From Megalonaias nervosa (taxonomy: Eukaryota > Mollusca > Bivalvia > Unionida > Unionidae), in assembly GCA_016617855.1 (NCBI GenBank), contig JAECUM010001170.1:1-64000 (forward strand): a stretch of 64,000 bases of DNA, given 5' to 3'. This document shows positions 56,011-64,000 of this stretch, in pieces. Position 1 is the first letter of the stretch, and every line of letters starts with the position of its first letter. A model generated the notes under the pieces. The model was not told the origin of the DNA, made no database searches, and worked only from the letters and a program-made list of their open reading frames with translations. The position numbers and the translations under genes were made by a program.

Positions 56011-56899
56011 TTATGGAAAAATTGGAACAAAATTTCCAATAGTATCCAGCCACACCTAAAAATTGCATCAGTTGCTTTTTACTGACAGGCACAGGGAATT
56101 CAGAGATAGCCTTGACCTTAGCATCTATTGGTTTAACTTGTCCATGTCCCACGATATGTTCTAGAAATGTTATACAAGCACAACAGAACTCACCTTTGGA
56201 TAAATTAATTGTCAAACTTGCATTAGTGAGTCTGTCAAAGAATTTCCGAATTGTTGCTAAATGTTCTTTCCAGGTGTCATTGTAGATGATGACATCATCA
56301 ATGAAAGGATCACAATTATTCAGAACAGAGGTAGTCATGTTCATTAAACATTGAAAAGTACTTGTCAAAACCCTTCATCCCGAACGGCATCACTTTATAT
56401 TGATAAAGTCCATCTGGAGTCATGAATGTCGAAATTTCCTTTTCCCTTTCCTTCAGTGGAATTTGCCAAAATCCATTTAGAAGGTCAAATTTGGTGACAT
56501 ACTTTGCATTTCCAATTTTATCAATGCAGTCATCAATTCTTGGTAATGGAAATGAATCTGTTTTAGTCACACTGTTCACTTTTCTATAATCCGTGCACAT
56601 GCAGAAAGTTTTATCTGATTTCTGAACAAGTATACATGGTGAACTCCAGTCACTTTTACTCGGCTGTATGAAATCATTTTCCAGCAAATACTGAATTTCT
56701 TGTTTCAGTATTCCTGTTTGAGAGGGTTCATCCTGTATGGGTATTGTTTCACAGGTTTGGAATTTACATTTTCAACGTCACAGTAAATTTTGTTTGTTCT
56801 CGTATAAACATCTGGAAATAAGTGCTCATCTTCAAATAATAACTGTTCATTCCTTTCTTGCTCTTGAAAATGTGAAAGTTTCTGGTCCAGATTACTCAT
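55958..56899 (-). pseudogene. Gmr1-like reverse transcriptase, minus copy, broken
   Basis: From the right: YRMNPLKQE, WSSPCILVQKSDKTFCMCTD (fingers), FPLPRIDDCIDKIGNAKYVT, FDLLNGFWQIPL, the catalytic box FIDDVIIYND, and the thumb FPVPVSKKQLMQFLGVAGYY. It lies in three overlapping frames separated by frameshifts near 56700 and 56330. Compared with the plus copy it keeps the Tyr-like IDD motif. Confidence 0.85.
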
Positions 56900-57056
56900 A
56901 ATTGCTGAATTCCAAAGATTGGTTACTCCAAAATCAATAGAGTGTCCGATTGCATTCCTTCACTTAAATCTTCACTGAGTGGGACAGATACAACCAAAGT
57001 AATTGCATGATTAACCTGGCTATCTCACTCAGTATACTGGTACTCCTTTAATTCGT

Positions 57057-57415
57057 TTAGATTCCAGGAGTACTATTATTGTAATTTAACTCATTCATTT
57101 TCTTCTTAACTTTGTAAGGGCTGTAATACCTAATCTGAAGAAAATTTTGAAGAATGAGCAAGAGAGACAGAACTCTATCACCACACTCAAAAGTTCTCAT
57201 CATTGAAGTTCTGTCAAACCATAATTTCACTTTTGACTTTAATTGCTGCATGCCAAATTCAAGCGTAACTGGCTGGAAAATTCCAGACATAAAATTTGAC
57301 CCTTGATCAGATTGGACAGATTTGGGAAGGCCAAATTGAGTAAAAATCTTTATCAAAGCTTTTACTATTGGTTTAGTTTTAATATTCCTCAAAGGAATTG
57401 CCTCTGGGAGTCTTG
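57057..57415 (-). pseudogene. Gmr1-like integrase, truncated and internally deleted (minus copy)
   Basis: Starts at a junction with LTR2 near 57415 in the middle of the core domain (LRNIKTKPIVKALIK). It keeps the second catalytic Asp (SVQSDQGSNFMSGIF). It then jumps from FGMQQLKSK to KLWFDRTS, losing about 110 residues that in the plus copy include the YHPESQG block with the catalytic Glu. The C-terminal GDRVL...YYSPYKV segment (chromo/SH3-like barrel) remains. The zinc finger is gone. Confidence 0.8.
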
Positions 57416-58235
57416 TTGATTTCCCTAGAAAACAAGGTAAAAATATGAAAAAGGACTTATGGTTTGTGAATATAATCCAAAAATTATTCCTAGAATTTAA
57501 AAATATGAGTCCTAGCTTTTAAAAGTTCTAATTGAATCCAAGTTCAAATCCCAATAAAGTTCCAAGATGGAAGGCGATGACATCCTCTATAACCAGTTTT
57601 GTGCTGATGTGTTAACAGTTCTTTGTTGAGTCACCAAGAATATAATTCCGGCTTTAGAAATCCGAATAATTTAGTAAATGTCTTTGTCCAAGAATTTTGA
57701 TGAAGAAGAGTATTTTCCAGGGTGAATAAATTATTTTAAATTAAAAAAAAACTCAATTCAAGTGGCAACAAGAAGAATACCTTTCAGCCTCAAGGTATTA
57801 TTTACAACTGACTAAAATTCACTGAGATATGAGTATTAAACCCAACTAAAAAACGCAATTTCAGACCCATGTGATGGGTCACGTGATCACTTACTACAAG
57901 TCAGTTGTCACGTTGGCTAGTGTAGCCTTAGCTAAGAATCATTGATTCCCACACTGGAAATGAATTTAAAAAAACTGTTTACAACAGAGCTAACACGTGG
58001 GCTGAACATGACCTTGGTAAAGACCAATCATTTTCACTCAGTGTTTACCAAATTTTGAACCAAGGCCAGCTAAAAATACAATGAAGCAATACTGAAAGAA
58101 CTGAACTGAATTTACTGGGAAAAATGTCAAATCCAGTAAAAAAAATATAATTACAATAAAATGTAATGAAACAAAAATAAAATAAAAAGAAATTTAAAAC
58201 TAACACACAAATAATTTAATTACATATATGTAACG
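57416..58235 (-). repeat. LTR2, truncated at its 3' end (minus)
   Basis: The left 400 bp (57420-57740) match LTR1 in order, including TTGTTGAGTCACCAAGAATA, AATGTCTTTGTCCAAGAATT and TCCAGGG. The right half differs from LTR1 and instead matches 63015 to about 63310 in reverse, the sequence that follows the polypurine tract of the plus copy. So this LTR has a different, longer U3. The last ~90 bp of the LTR and the primer-binding site are missing where it joins integrase. Confidence 0.7.
57841..57960. other. Palindrome-rich segment within LTR2
   Basis: Contains CCCATGTGATGGGTCACGTGATCA, including the palindrome TCACGTGA, in the U3 part of LTR2. A TCACGTAATG segment occurs at the equivalent point near 63335. 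Confidence 0.5.
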
Positions 58236-58311
58236 ACAGTTACAGAAAGAAGAGAAACAAATGCAATTAGATAAGGAGGAGAGAGAGAAACAAATGCAGT
58301 TACAGTTGGAG

Positions 58312-58349
<38 letters not shown>

Positions 58350-59361
58350 TGCAAATGCAAAGAGAGAAGGATGAAAGGGAATTTCAAATTAAGTTAAAAG
58401 AATTAGAGCTGGCAAGTGAAAGGCACATTCCCACTTTACATACAAATTCAAGTTTTGACGTTACTAAGAATATTAGGTTAGTGCCCTCTTCTAAAGAAAA
58501 AGAGGTAGACAAATATTTTCCTCAGTTTGAAAAAATTGCTGAAAATTTGAAATGGCCAAGGGAGCATTGGACTCAGTTATTACAATGTGTATTTACTGGT
58601 AAAGCTAGTGATATTTACAATTCACTGTCACTACAGCAAAGTGCTGACCATGATCTGTTTAAGGAATGCATCTTAAACGGTTATGAGTTAGTCCCTGAGG
58701 CTTATCGGCAAAAATTCAGGAACTATAAAAAAGAAGCTGGACAAACTCATGTCGAATTTGCAAGAGAAAAAGAGCAGATATTTGATAGATGGTGCTTAGC
58801 CAAGAAAGTTGATCAAGATTATGAAAGTCTCAGACAACTTGTATTACTTGAAGAGTTCAAGAGCTTTGTCCATAGTGACAATAATACTTATTTTGATGAG
58901 CATAAGATCGAAACCTTGGAAACTGCTTCTTGTGCTGCTGATGAGTAATTCTTAGTTCATAAAGTTTCTTTTGTAGGCAAGTCTTCCACTCAGCAGTCTT
59001 CTGGTAAAAAGGTATTTCAGCCTAATACAAGCCCTTCTAAATCTCAATCTGATTTGACATTTTCTTGAAGAGTTAAAGAACTGTGTCTGTAGTGACATTA
59101 AGACTTATCTTGATAAGCTTAATAAGGTTGAAACCTTGGAAAATGCTGCTGACGAGTATTCCTTAGCTCATAAAGTTTCTTTTGTAGGCAAGTCTTCCAC
59201 TCAGCAGTCTTCTGGTAAAAAAGTATTTCAGCCTAATACAAGCCCTTGGAAATTTCAATCTGGCACAACTTTTAGAAATCACACTTCTGATAAGCTTGAT
59301 CAAAGATCCTTATCTCTTCCTATGTGTACCTATTGCAAGAAGAAAGTACAAATTGAAAAAT
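58236..59361 (+). pseudogene. Gag with SCAN-like segment, partial
   Basis: The remaining N-terminal part is a Glu/Gln/Arg-rich coiled-coil region (KEEKQMQL repeats and a GA microsatellite at 58315-58348). Then at 58349-58948 VDKYFPQFEKIAENLKWP, GYELVPEAYRQKFRNYKK and LRQLVLLEEFKSF follow the pattern of the SCAN domain (YR-rFR, LLvLEqF). SCAN is known to derive from Gmr1-like Gag. A 217-bp tandem duplication (58847-59063, 59064-59275) repeats the end of this region and introduces a stop after CAADE. A zinc knuckle begins CTYCKKK near 59322 but its His and last Cys are lost. Confidence 0.8.
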
Positions 59362-59874
59362 AAGCATCAGAGTCAAGACAGACCTATTCCAAATGCTCTT
59401 ATTTCTAAGAGGTCAAGGTCATGGTCATGTATTGAAAACAATACATTTGTTGGATGTAATAAACCCCAGTCTGATTTTATTATGGAGAATTATGAACCAT
59501 TCATGTCGAAATGTTCTATATCACTCTTGGGTGATTCGGCCAATCCCATCCCTATTAAAATTTTCAGGGACACTGGAGCTTCTCAGAGTCTTTTATTATC
59601 AGGTACTTTGTCTTTTTCTGAGAAGTCTTCTTTTAATGAGAGTGCTCTCATTCAGGGAGTAGAGTGCGTCATTGTTAATGTTCCTCTCCATTCTGTAAAT
59701 CTGTCATCAGACTTAGTTTCAGGACCCGTGACAGTCAGAGTAGTGTCTTCTTTACCCGTTGAGGGCATTCATTTGTTACTAGGCAACGACCTAGCTGGAG
59801 ACAAGGTTGTAGTTAATCCACTTGTAACTGAGAAGCCTTCTTTGGATCAGAAAGTTGATCCTATTGAAAAATAA
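59362..59874 (+). pseudogene. Retropepsin-type aspartic protease, likely inactive polyprotein
   Basis: The active-site motif FRDTGASQS has its Asp codon at 59569-59571. The C-terminal HLLLGNDLAG corresponds to the I-LG-D-L block of Ty3/gypsy proteases. The local frame is open, ending with a TAA at 59872, after which the polyprotein continues in another segment (59914-60096). Confidence 0.8.
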
Positions 59875-59913
59875 TTCCCTGATTTATACCCAGCTTTTGC
59901 AGTTACCAGAGCT

Positions 59914-61507
59914 ATGGCAAAGAAAGCTCTTGAGAATGATTTTGATAAGGAATGTATTCCTTTAACTGACACATGTATTGGTCAGGCTTTTGATGAGGTC
60001 ACTTTCACTCCTTGTTTGGATCAGTCAAAAGGTATTGATCACAGTGATCCTCTTTTAAATACTCGTTCTCCTTTATCTAATCAGGGTGACAAATGACAAT
60101 CACTTGACATCGAACAGGAAAAAGATCCTGAGATTTCCTGTTTGTTTCAGAGGGTCATTAGTGAAACTGAAGCCACTGAAGTACCTGTCTGTTATTTCAT
60201 TAAAAATGGAATTCTTTTGAGAAAATGGAGACCTCCCGAGGTACCTGCTAGTGACGAGTGGTCAGTGAACTATCAGATTGTAGTTCCAAAATCTTACAGA
60301 CAGGAAATACATAGTCTGGCCAATGAAACTCCTCTGGCTGGTCATTTAGGGATTAATAAGCCTTATCTCAGGATCTTGACTCACTTTTATTGACTAAAAA
60401 TCAAAAGTGATGTTTGTAAATACTGTAGATCTTGTCATACTTGTCAAATGGTAGCAAAACTCAATCAGAAGATACTTAAGGCTCATCTGCAGCCTATTCC
60501 TGCATTTGACGAACCATTTAGCAGAATTATGGTAGATTGTGTCGGTCCCTTACCTAAGACCAAGTCAGGTAACCAATATTTGTTGACCATTATGTGTGCG
60601 TCAACAAGATTTCCAAAGGCAATTCCTTTGAGGAATATTAAAACCAAACCTATAGTAAAAGCTTTGATAAAGTGTTTTTACTCAATTTGGCGTTCCCAGA
60701 TCTGTCCAATCGGACCAAGGGTCAAATTTTATCTCTGGAATTCTCCAGCAAGTTATGTATGAATTAGGCATTCAACAATTCAAATCTTCTGCCTATCACC
60801 CAGAGAGCCAAGGGGCTTTAGAAAGATTTCATCAGACTTTGAAGAATATGATTTGATCATATTGCTTTGATACAGGTAAAGATTGGGATGAAGGCATTCA
60901 TTTACTTTTGTTTGCTGTTAGGGAGTCAATTCAAGAATCTTTAGGATTCAGTCCCTTTGAACTAGTTTTTGGACACACTGTGTGCATGGACCATTGAAGT
61001 TGTTGAAAGAGAAACTTCTTTCTAAATGAAGATAGTGAACTTAATCTTCTTGATTATGTTTCTAATTTTAAGTATAAGTTGTCAAAGGTTTGTGAGGTCG
61101 CAAGAGTGAATCTGCACTCTACTCAGTCAAAAATGAAATTAAGGTATGATAAAAACTCGAAGGAGAGGAGTTTTCAGCCTGGTAATAGAGTTCTGGGTCT
61201 CTTGCCCATCCCACAAAATCCCCTTCAGGCCAAGTATTATGGTCCGTACACGGTTGAAAAGAAAGTAAATGATTTAAATTACATCATAAATACTCCTGGG
61301 AGGCGAAAACAAAAACAACTTTGCCACATTAACATGTTAAAGGAGTATATTGAGAGAGATAGCCAAGTAAATCATGCAATTAATTTAGTTGTACCTGTCC
61401 CACTCACTGAGGATTTAAGTGAAGGAATTCAATCGGACACTATTGAGTTTGGAGCAAGAAATCTTCGGAATTCGGAAATTATGAAAAATCTAGACCAGAA
61501 ACTTTGA
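59914..61507 (+). pseudogene. Integrase, broken, located upstream of RT
   Basis: Zinc-binding His-His-Cys-Cys: GHLGINKPYLR followed, after a stop, by CKYCRSCHTCQM. The core starts with RIMVDCVGPLPKTKSG (catalytic Asp codon at 60535-60537) and FPKAIPLRNIKTKP. A frameshift near 60685 moves the second Asp block to another frame; YHPESQGALERFH near 60800 carries the catalytic Glu. The C-terminal part (PGNRVLGLLPIPQNPLQAKY, YYGPYTVEKKV) ends at 61507. Stops near 60393, 60855 and 60995. Confidence 0.85.
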
Positions 61508-62460
61508 CATTTGCAACAGCAGGAAAAGAATGAACTTAAACAGCTATTACTTGAATGTGAGCACTTATTTCCAGATGTACCTACGAGGACAAACAAAATT
61601 TTTCATGACGTTGAAATTGTGAATTATAAACCTGTGAAACAACACCCATACAGGATGAACCCTCTCAAATAGGAATACTTGAAAAAGGAAATTCAGTATT
61701 TACTGGAGAATGATTTCATAGAGCCCAGTAAAAGTGACGAGTTCACCATGTATACTTGTTCCGAAACCAGATCAAACTTTCCGTATGTGCACTGATTATA
61801 GGTAGGTGAACAGTGTGACAAAAACAGATTCGTTTCCATTGCCAAGAATTGATGACTGTATTGATAAAATTGGAAATGCCAAGTACGTCACCAAATTTGA
61901 CCTTCTAAAAGGATTTTGGCTAATTCCACTAACAGAAAGGGCAAAGGAAATTTCGGCATTTGTGACTCCAGATGGACTCTATCAATATAAAGTAATGCCG
62001 TTTAGGATGAAGGGTTCCCCCCTTTCAACATTTGATGAATATGATTACCTCTGGTTGAGATAATTGTGATGCTGTCATTGATGATGTCATCATCTACAAT
62101 GACACCTGAAAAGAACATTTAGCAACAATTCAGAAATTCTTTGACAGACTCACTGATGCAAGTTTGACAATCAATTTATCTAAAAGTTCGTTCTGCCGTG
62201 CTTGTGTGACATTTCTAGGACATATTGTGGGACATGGACAAGTTAAACTTACAGATGCTAAGGTCAAGGTTATCTCTGATTTCCCTGTGCCTGTAAGCAA
62301 AAAGCAACTGATGCGATTTTTAGGTATGGCTGGATACTATCGGAAATTTTGTTCCAATTTTTCTAACATTGCTGAACCCCTGACAAATTTGTTGAGCAAG
62401 AAAAACAAGTTTCTTTGGACTCAAGAATGTCAGGAGGTTGTTGACAAGTGAAAGGCCATA
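61508..62460 (+). pseudogene. Reverse transcriptase, plus copy, broken
   Basis: Blocks in order: FPDVPTRTNKIFHDVE, YRMNPLK, VNSVTKTDSFPLPRIDDCI, KFDLLKGFWLIPL, the catalytic box VIDDVIIYND near 62080, and FPVPVSKKQLMRFLGMAGYY. Stops at about 61672 and 61799 and a frameshift near 62020 separate them. Confidence 0.85.
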
Positions 62461-62878
62461 CTTAAAAGTGTGCCGGTTCTTACAGCTCCAAATTTCAATC
62501 AATCTTTTAAACTATCCGTTGATGCAAGTGATATTGGGGTTGGAGCAGTATTGATTCAAGAAGATAGAAATGGTGTTGATCATCCAGTGTGCTATTTCTC
62601 AAAGAAATTAAATAAGCACCAAAGAAATTACTCAACAATCGAAAAGGAATGTTTGGCTTTAAAATTGGCATTACAGCATTTTGAAGTTTACATTAGTTCA
62701 GCCCCTTCTCCGATTGTTGTGTTTAGTGATCACAACCCCCTTACTTTCATCAACAAGATGAAAAATAAAAATCAGTGATTATTAAGGTAGAGTTTGTTTT
62801 TACAAGAATATAATCTTGACATCAGGCACATTAAGGGAAAAGACAATTTAATTGCAGACGCACTTTCCTGTGTATAGA
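62461..62878 (+). pseudogene. RNase H, plus copy, nearly complete
   Basis: KLSVDASDIGVGAVLIQED (first Asp), YSTIEKECLALKLALQHF (Glu) and VVFSDHNPLTFINKMK (third Asp), then after a stop RHIKGKDNLIADALS. It is the C-terminal domain of the polyprotein; no integrase follows, in line with the Gmr1-like order. Confidence 0.85.
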
Positions 62879-63014
62879 AATATTATTTCATGTACACTTT
62901 GTATAATTCATAAGAGTTCTTCTTACGTAATTTTGTTTTACCTCATGTATAATTAACATATGGTAAATAGAAAGCTTTATTATATAAATCTTTCTTTTTC
63001 TTTATGGGGAGAAG

Positions 63015-63345
63015 TGTTGCATATATATAATTAAATTATTTGTGTGTTAGTTTTAAATTTCTTTATATTTTATTTTTGTTTCATTGCATTTTATTGTAAT
63101 TATATTTTTTTTACTGGATTTGACATTTTTCCCAGTAAATTCAGTTCAGTTCTTTTAGCCTGATTAGAATGCAAAAGTATTGCTTCATTGTATTTTCAGC
63201 TGGCCTTGGTTCAAAATTTGGTAAACACTGAGTGAAAATGATTGGTCTTTAGAAAGGTCATGTTCAGCCCACATGTTAGCTCTATTATAAACAAAGCTTG
63301 TTGGCTTCGCCCTTTTCTTTGTTATGAGCCTAGTCACGTAATGCT
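63015..63345 (+). repeat. LTR2 fragment after the plus copy (3' LTR)
   Basis: Begins TGTTGCATATATATAATTAA directly after the polypurine tract and matches 57960-58235 in reverse (for example GGTTCAAAATTTGGTAAACA, CATGTTCAGCCCACRTGTTA). It breaks off near 63345, where minus-strand gag sequence begins. Confidence 0.75.
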
Positions 63346-63746
63346 GCATTTGTTTCTCTTCTTTCTGTCTGTCTGTCTCTCCCTCTTTCTCAAATTGCAA
63401 CTGCATTTGTTTCTCTCTCCTCTTTCTCCAATAACATTTGTTTTTCTTCTTTCTGAAATTCGAGCTTTCTTAACTCCAATTCCATCTTGTATTTTAATTT
63501 TAATTCCTTTATTTTTGTGTCAGAGTCTGATACAGACTTACTGATCAAAGCCAAAGCACTTTTATCCAAAACATTCTTTACCACCAAATACTGGACCAAA
63601 ATGTTTTTTATTTCTTGCTTCATTAAAGAAGCTTTTGCCTCAGAAAGATTTTATTTTCTGGCAAGCTGAATCAATTCATCTTTTTTAAAAAATTCTAACT
63701 TTTCCTGGGTAGGATTTGAAAGAAAGATCTCCACTTTTGATGACAT
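63346..63746 (-). pseudogene. Gag N-terminus of an outer minus-strand element
   Basis: The ATG is at 63746-63744. It starts MSSKVEIFLSNPTQEKLEF and DELIQLARK, then an in-frame stop, then SLMKQEIKNILVQYL and the Lys/Glu-rich coiled coil KIKELKLKYKMELELRKLEF. It stops where LTR2 sequence of the plus copy begins. It supplies the gag segment that the plus copy lacks. Confidence 0.75.
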
Positions 63747-63883
63747 TGTAAAAAAGCCTGATGATTTCACTAAAGATTTCTAAAATGAAAAATAATACTT
63801 GGGAGTTAAATGATTTCAAAAACTAAGGGAATTTAAATTTCAAAAACCAAAGTTTTCTGAAATATTTTAGCCAAAATTCATAT

Positions 63884-63901
63884 ATCCCTGACGAGCCCCC
63901 A
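63884..63901 (-). promoter_or_regulatory. Primer-binding site, tRNA-Pro type
   Basis: The minus strand reads TGGGGGCTCGTCAGGGAT, six bases downstream of the LTR end. It matches the tRNA-Pro primer site TGGGGGCTCGTCCGGGAT, well known from murine leukaemia virus, at 17 of 18 positions. Confidence 0.8.
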
Positions 63902-63907
63902 ATTTTC

Positions 63908-64000
63908 TGTTACAAGTCTAGGTTCTTACAAAAAGTAACAGAAAAGAGTGAAGACAACATGCTTTGTAAAATTTAACAAATAATTTATTTCCCTAGAACA
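63908..64000 (-). repeat. LTR1, 3' end of a 5' LTR, cut by the window edge
   Basis: TGTTACAAGTCTAGGTTCTT onward aligns with 54846-54938 with about three differences before the window ends. Confidence 0.85.

Larger units (their letters stand above)
58236..63014 (+). mobile_element. Gmr1-like retrotransposon body, plus copy, lacking its 5' LTR
   Basis: Begins inside gag directly against the 5' end of the inverted LTR2, so the 5' LTR, PBS and first ~100 codons of gag are absent. Order: gag, protease, integrase, RT, RNase H, polypurine tract (ATGGGGAGAAG near 63004), then LTR2. Many stops and frameshifts; not functional. Confidence 0.85.
54846..64000. mobile_element. Gmr1-like Ty3/gypsy retrotransposon complex, both orientations
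   Basis: Layout from left: LTR1, complete, minus (54846-55371); minus-strand RNase H, RT and a partial integrase (about 55520-57415); LTR2 fragment, minus (57416-58235); plus-strand gag, protease, integrase, RT, RNase H (58236-62878); LTR2 fragment, plus (63015 to about 63345); minus-strand gag N-terminus (to 63746) and PBS; LTR1, minus (63908 onward, cut by the window end). The two LTR1 ends differ by about 3 of 88 bases, so they may bound one outer element, broken by an inner, partly inverted one. Integrase upstream of RT marks the Gmr1-like group. Confidence 0.8.

Noticed and set aside
57981..58085. Open frame VYNRANTWAEHDLGKDQSF... also seen near 63185-63300
   Set aside because: It lies in the U3 part of LTR2 on the antisense side; both occurrences are LTR copies, so it is not taken as a protein.

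Overview
This window is intron-rich, AT-rich animal nuclear DNA. It is built around one conserved gene pair and largely filled by layered mobile elements. Spliced exons with GT/AG borders, tRNA-derived SINEs, DIRS, Ty3/gypsy, LINE, pogo and hAT elements and many minisatellites all point to a metazoan. The repeat mix suggests a marine lophotrochozoan, probably a mollusc, but I cannot name the species from sequence alone.

Host genes. A UPRT homologue (uracil phosphoribosyltransferase-like) runs leftward: exon 1 at 41326-41453, exon 2 at 20629-20671, remaining exons not seen and probably left of the window. An ABCB7 homologue (mitochondrial ABC half-transporter needed for cytosolic Fe-S proteins) runs rightward: exon 1 at 41747-41899, exon 2 at 48820-48885, exon 3 at 49514-49711, exon 4 at 52759-52888, the rest beyond 64 kb. 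The two start codons are only 293 bp apart, head to head, so 41454-41746 is a probable bidirectional promoter. From memory the same two genes are divergent neighbours on the human X chromosome, so this looks like ancient microsynteny. Everything else lies in the introns of these two genes.

Layout. 0-3 kb: a complete but dead hAT element with terminal inverted repeats (TIRs), a 6-bp target duplication (TSD), and a broken BED/hAT transposase. 3-7.9 kb: arrays of degenerate repeats, including a family of about 145 bp that recurs five times in the window. 7.9-19.2 kb: a leftward DIRS-like tyrosine-recombinase retroelement. Its recombinase is split by a 7,171-bp DNA element (8612-15782; about 195-bp TIRs, GATA TSD) carrying a protein I do not recognise, and again by a SINE at 15997-16273. 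21-36 kb: SINEs, hAT remnants, a hAT MITE and a DIRS end. 37.5-40.2 kb: a pogo/Tigger-like element and a 0.8-kb foldback element. 42-48 kb (ABCB7 intron 1): a possible Penelope-type ribozyme remnant, a minisatellite, a second pogo copy, and a 5'-truncated LINE into which a 1.7-kb hAT-like element inserted with a 6-bp TSD. 50-54.5 kb: minisatellites. 54.8-64 kb (ABCB7 intron 4): a complex of Gmr1-like Ty3/gypsy elements in both orientations. The integrase precedes reverse transcriptase, Gag has a SCAN-like segment, and the primer-binding site matches tRNA-Pro.

None of the element-encoded proteins appears intact. The strongest points are the UPRT/ABCB7 pair, the unclassified 7.2-kb transposon whose insertion can be undone in frame, and the inverted Gmr1 complex.
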